Part shown: positions 62,768-64,000 of the stretch, one piece after another | Layout of the letters: each line of letters opens with the position of its first letter | Numbering within the stretch: the first letter of the stretch is position 1 | Source of the DNA: Curvibacter sp. PAE-UM | Lineage (GTDB): Bacteria; Pseudomonadota; Gammaproteobacteria; Burkholderiales; Burkholderiaceae_C | Reading direction: 5' to 3' | Length of the DNA: 64,000 nucleotides | Assembly (NCBI RefSeq): GCF_001432305.1 | Contig: NZ_KQ483358.1 | Location: forward strand, 3,560,406 to 3,624,405 | Translations under genes and position numbers: made by a program | Notes under the pieces: generated by a model | Told to the model about the DNA's origin: nothing | Database searches by the model: none | Seen by the model: only the letters and a program-made list of their open reading frames with translations

Positions 62768-63178
62768 CTCATGCGCCCCTCCAAGCTCCGAGAGCAATGC
62801 CTTTACGTCGTCCACCATGCCTGGCAGAAAGCTCTGATCAGCGTCGAAGGCTCCAGACAGAACCGTCGGAACTCCTTCTCGCCTCTCGCTTTCAAGTCGG
62901 TAGCGCCCAGAAATTGCTCCCAGTCGCTGCGTTGAAATAACAAGCTCAATGTCCGGTTCTGCAGATGCCAGTCTGGCGGAGCCCGGCTGCCCCACGTTCT
63001 CGTCGAGGGCTCTGAGTTCTGCCGCAAACCGAGAGAGATCGTCCGTCTGCAACCAAGCCTCAATCTCGCCGTCGAACCCAGGCACTTGGACAGAAGCTCG
63101 CACGCGGCACCAACCCTCCTCGTCCGCCGGACGAAGCACCACGAGTTCAAGCTCAAGGCCGCGAGTGGCGATTTTCAT
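62762..63178 (-). CDS. Hypothetical 138-residue cassette protein (WapI-like features)
   Basis: The protein starts MKIATRGLELELVVLRPADEE and consists of alternating strands with few charged loops (WCRVRASVQVPGFDGEIEAWL, ADQSFLPGMVDDVKALLSEL). The composition and the beta-rich N-terminus recall small immunity-type proteins such as the WapI family, but this is a weak impression. No signal peptide. The ATG lies three bases after a GTTATCC core site and the stop lies inside the next R'' site, so the cassette defines the gene. Confidence 0.68.
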   Translation of the reverse strand: MKIATRGLELELVVLRPADEEGWCRVRASVQVPGFDGEIEAWLQTDDLSRFAAELRALDENVGQPGSARLASAEPDIELVISTQRLGAISGRYRLESERREGVPTVLSGAFDADQSFLPGMVDDVKALLSELGGAHEA

Positions 63179-63181
63179 GAG

Positions 63182-63201
63182 GGATAACGTCGGAGTTATG
63201 C
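63182..63201 (-). other. Collapsed attC: R'' and R' joined with the hairpin missing
   Basis: On the minus strand GCATAAC (63195-63201), six bases TCCGAC, then GTTATCC (63182-63188). TCCGAC directly before GTTA is also the end of the attC at 12009-12083. R'' is the exact reverse complement of the GTTATGC core that opens the upstream cassette. The hairpin between is deleted, so this site should not recombine. Confidence 0.55.
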
Positions 63202-63507
63202 GGCACGGCTCTTCTTTCTGGCTTTCCGTTGAGCGCGCGCCTCACCTTCCGCGGCGATCTCACGAATGCGCTTGGAAAGGAGCAGCAGGCCGAGGAGAAC
63301 CCATGCACCACAGCTCAGAAACCGATACCAGAAGCCCAGTTCGGATGCCGGAGCGGAAATCGCCCCATACCCTATACCGCGTAGAGCGCGAACAGCGGGC
63401 TCTGGCACTTCCGGGTAGATGGCAACTAGATAAAACGGAATTACAAAGTGAACCAAGAGAAAGTAGGCGCCAAGCCAGCCGCGAAAGAAATGCAGGAATA
63501 TGTTCAT
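63196..63507 (-). CDS. Hypothetical 103-residue membrane protein in a cassette
   Basis: The protein starts MNIFLHFFRGWLGAYFLLVH and has two or three hydrophobic helices (about 10-30 and 55-80) and a very basic tail (RAQRKARKKSRAA). No family recognised. The ATG is three bases after a GTTATGC core and the TAA stop lies within the next R'' GCATAAC, a typical tight cassette fit. Low GC. Confidence 0.65.
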   Translation of the reverse strand: MNIFLHFFRGWLGAYFLLVHFVIPFYLVAIYPEVPEPAVRALRGIGYGAISAPASELGFWYRFLSCGAWVLLGLLLLSKRIREIAAEGEARAQRKARKKSRAA

Positions 63508-63510
63508 GCG

Positions 63511-63554
63511 GCATAACGCTTGAGATGAGTGGGAGCCGTAGGCGATCCACTCTC
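63511..63554 (-). other. attC site interrupted by an IS1111-type element (R' and hairpin part)
   Basis: The core GTTATGC (63511-63517) and the 33-bp hairpin centre at 63522-63554 remain. This centre is identical to that of the attC at 62708-62767. The expected R'' side is absent: sequence diverges just after TCAAT at about 63560, where the insertion element begins. Confidence 0.65.
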
Positions 63555-63559
63555 GATTG

Positions 63560-64000
63560 ATGGGATGGACTCCCCCGTTTGTTTGCGCGAGAGTTGCGCA
63601 CTGGTCTTCATTGGCGTGGGGATCAGGTCTTCAAACGAAAGGAGTCCGACATGCATGCTACTACCGTTGCCGTTGATCTTGCAAAGTCCGTCTTTCAACT
63701 CGTTGTAGCGGACGAACACTGGCGCATCACCGAGACCCAGCGCCTCACGCGCAGCCAGTTCGAACGCTGGTTTGTGAACCGCTCCGTGGGCCTGGTCGTC
63801 ATGGAATCCTGCGGCTCGGCCCCCCATTGGGCACGCTGGCTCAATTCCCTGGGCATCGAGGTGCGCCTGCTGCCGGCCCAGTACACCCGCGCCTATGTGC
63901 GGCGCAACAAGACCGATGCCACGGATGCGGCCGCCCTGCTGGAGGCGGCCCGCGCCGCCGATATCCGTCCGGTACGCGTCAAGTCGGTCGAACAGCAGGC
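63560..64000 (+). mobile_element. IS1111-type insertion sequence (IS110 family), left end, runs off the window
   Basis: The element begins near 63560 with a subterminal GGACTCCCCC (63567-63576) whose complement occurs at the IS remnant near 11.5 kb. A leader of about 75 bases precedes the transposase. Insertion is at the R'' side of an attC hairpin. The right end, expected beyond 64000, should carry GGGGGAGTCC followed by an attC R'' site. Confidence 0.72.
63651..64000 (+). CDS. IS110/IS1111 family transposase, N-terminal part
   Basis: The first 116 residues are in the window: MHATTVAVDLAKSVFQLVV, VVMESCGSAPHWARWLNSLG and RNKTDATDAAALLEA supply the Asp, Glu, Asp, Asp of the DEDD RuvC-like domain. 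The LAKSVFQ and HWAR forms point to the IS1111 group. An AAAGGAG ribosome site lies six bases upstream. IS110-family transposases use a bridge RNA from a non-coding end to choose target and donor; in IS1111 that end is the right one, outside this window. Confidence 0.9.
   Translation, partial: MHATTVAVDLAKSVFQLVVADEHWRITETQRLTRSQFERWFVNRSVGLVVMESCGSAPHWARWLNSLGIEVRLLPAQYTRAYVRRNKTDATDAAALLEAARAADIRPVRVKSVEQQ

Overview
The window is chromosomal DNA of very high G+C content with dense, short-spaced genes. It looks like a betaproteobacterium of the order Burkholderiales, most likely a Comamonadaceae relative. The reasons are a DUF3460 gene beside scpA, a Bug/TctC solute-binding protein, a urtABCDE urea transporter, a SenB-type selenosugar synthase beside egtD and selD, and the protein-level look of the housekeeping genes. 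No rRNA, tRNA, CRISPR array or prophage was seen.

Layout. 1-7.1 kb: the end of a SulP transporter, then a co-directional run of DUF3460, scpA, nadB, panD, bioB, panB and panC (chromosome segregation plus NAD, pantothenate and biotin synthesis). 7.2-11.2 kb: a lower-GC secreted EF-hand/M23 protein, alanine dehydrogenase, a membrane-anchored hydrolase, a small membrane protein and DUF488. 11.2-12.6 kb: a low-GC patch that I read as an integron relic. It has an attI-like site, two gene cassettes, one complete attC, and a second attC cut by the right end of an IS1111-type element. 12.7-17.7 kb: rsmD, a HigBA-like toxin-antitoxin pair, a catalytic/non-catalytic pair of M16 peptidases, and ftsY. 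17.9-23.2 kb: a GGDEF-EAL protein and a selenium cluster egtD-senB-selD (senC type) with no senA. 23.4-29.9 kb: a Bug-type binding protein with an MmgE/PrpD protein, then a four-gene ABC export system (ATPase, permease, LolA-like protein, outer-membrane barrel) behind a sigma70-like promoter with an FNR/Anr box. 29.9-35.3 kb: HD hydrolase, VF530, ProQ/FinO, an isolated ureD, LysR, YpfH esterase and a YgiD-type dioxygenase whose 3' end is overwritten by a MITE. 35.3-46.5 kb: two multihaem cytochromes, a 46-aa membrane protein, phospholipase D, multicopper oxidase, YjdM, a diguanylate cyclase, a patatin and an FTR1 iron permease with a Fur box. 46.7-56.2 kb: a chemotaxis/signalling block (cheW, three receptors, an HTH-receiver protein, a hybrid kinase). 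56.2-62.5 kb: urtABCDE, with a structured 480-bp repeat between urtD and urtE. 62.7-64 kb: a second cassette array (two genes, one complete attC, one collapsed attC, one interrupted attC) ending in an IS1111-type transposase that runs off the window.

The most unusual content is the pair of cassette arrays. In cassettes where both ends are visible, the R'' site is the reverse complement of that cassette's own leading core bases. Both arrays also carry IS1111-type ends at the same place and in the same orientation in an attC. Other leads are the selenium cluster without senA, the MITE that rewrote a C-terminus, the oxygen-regulated export operon, and the structured repeat inside the urea-transport operon.
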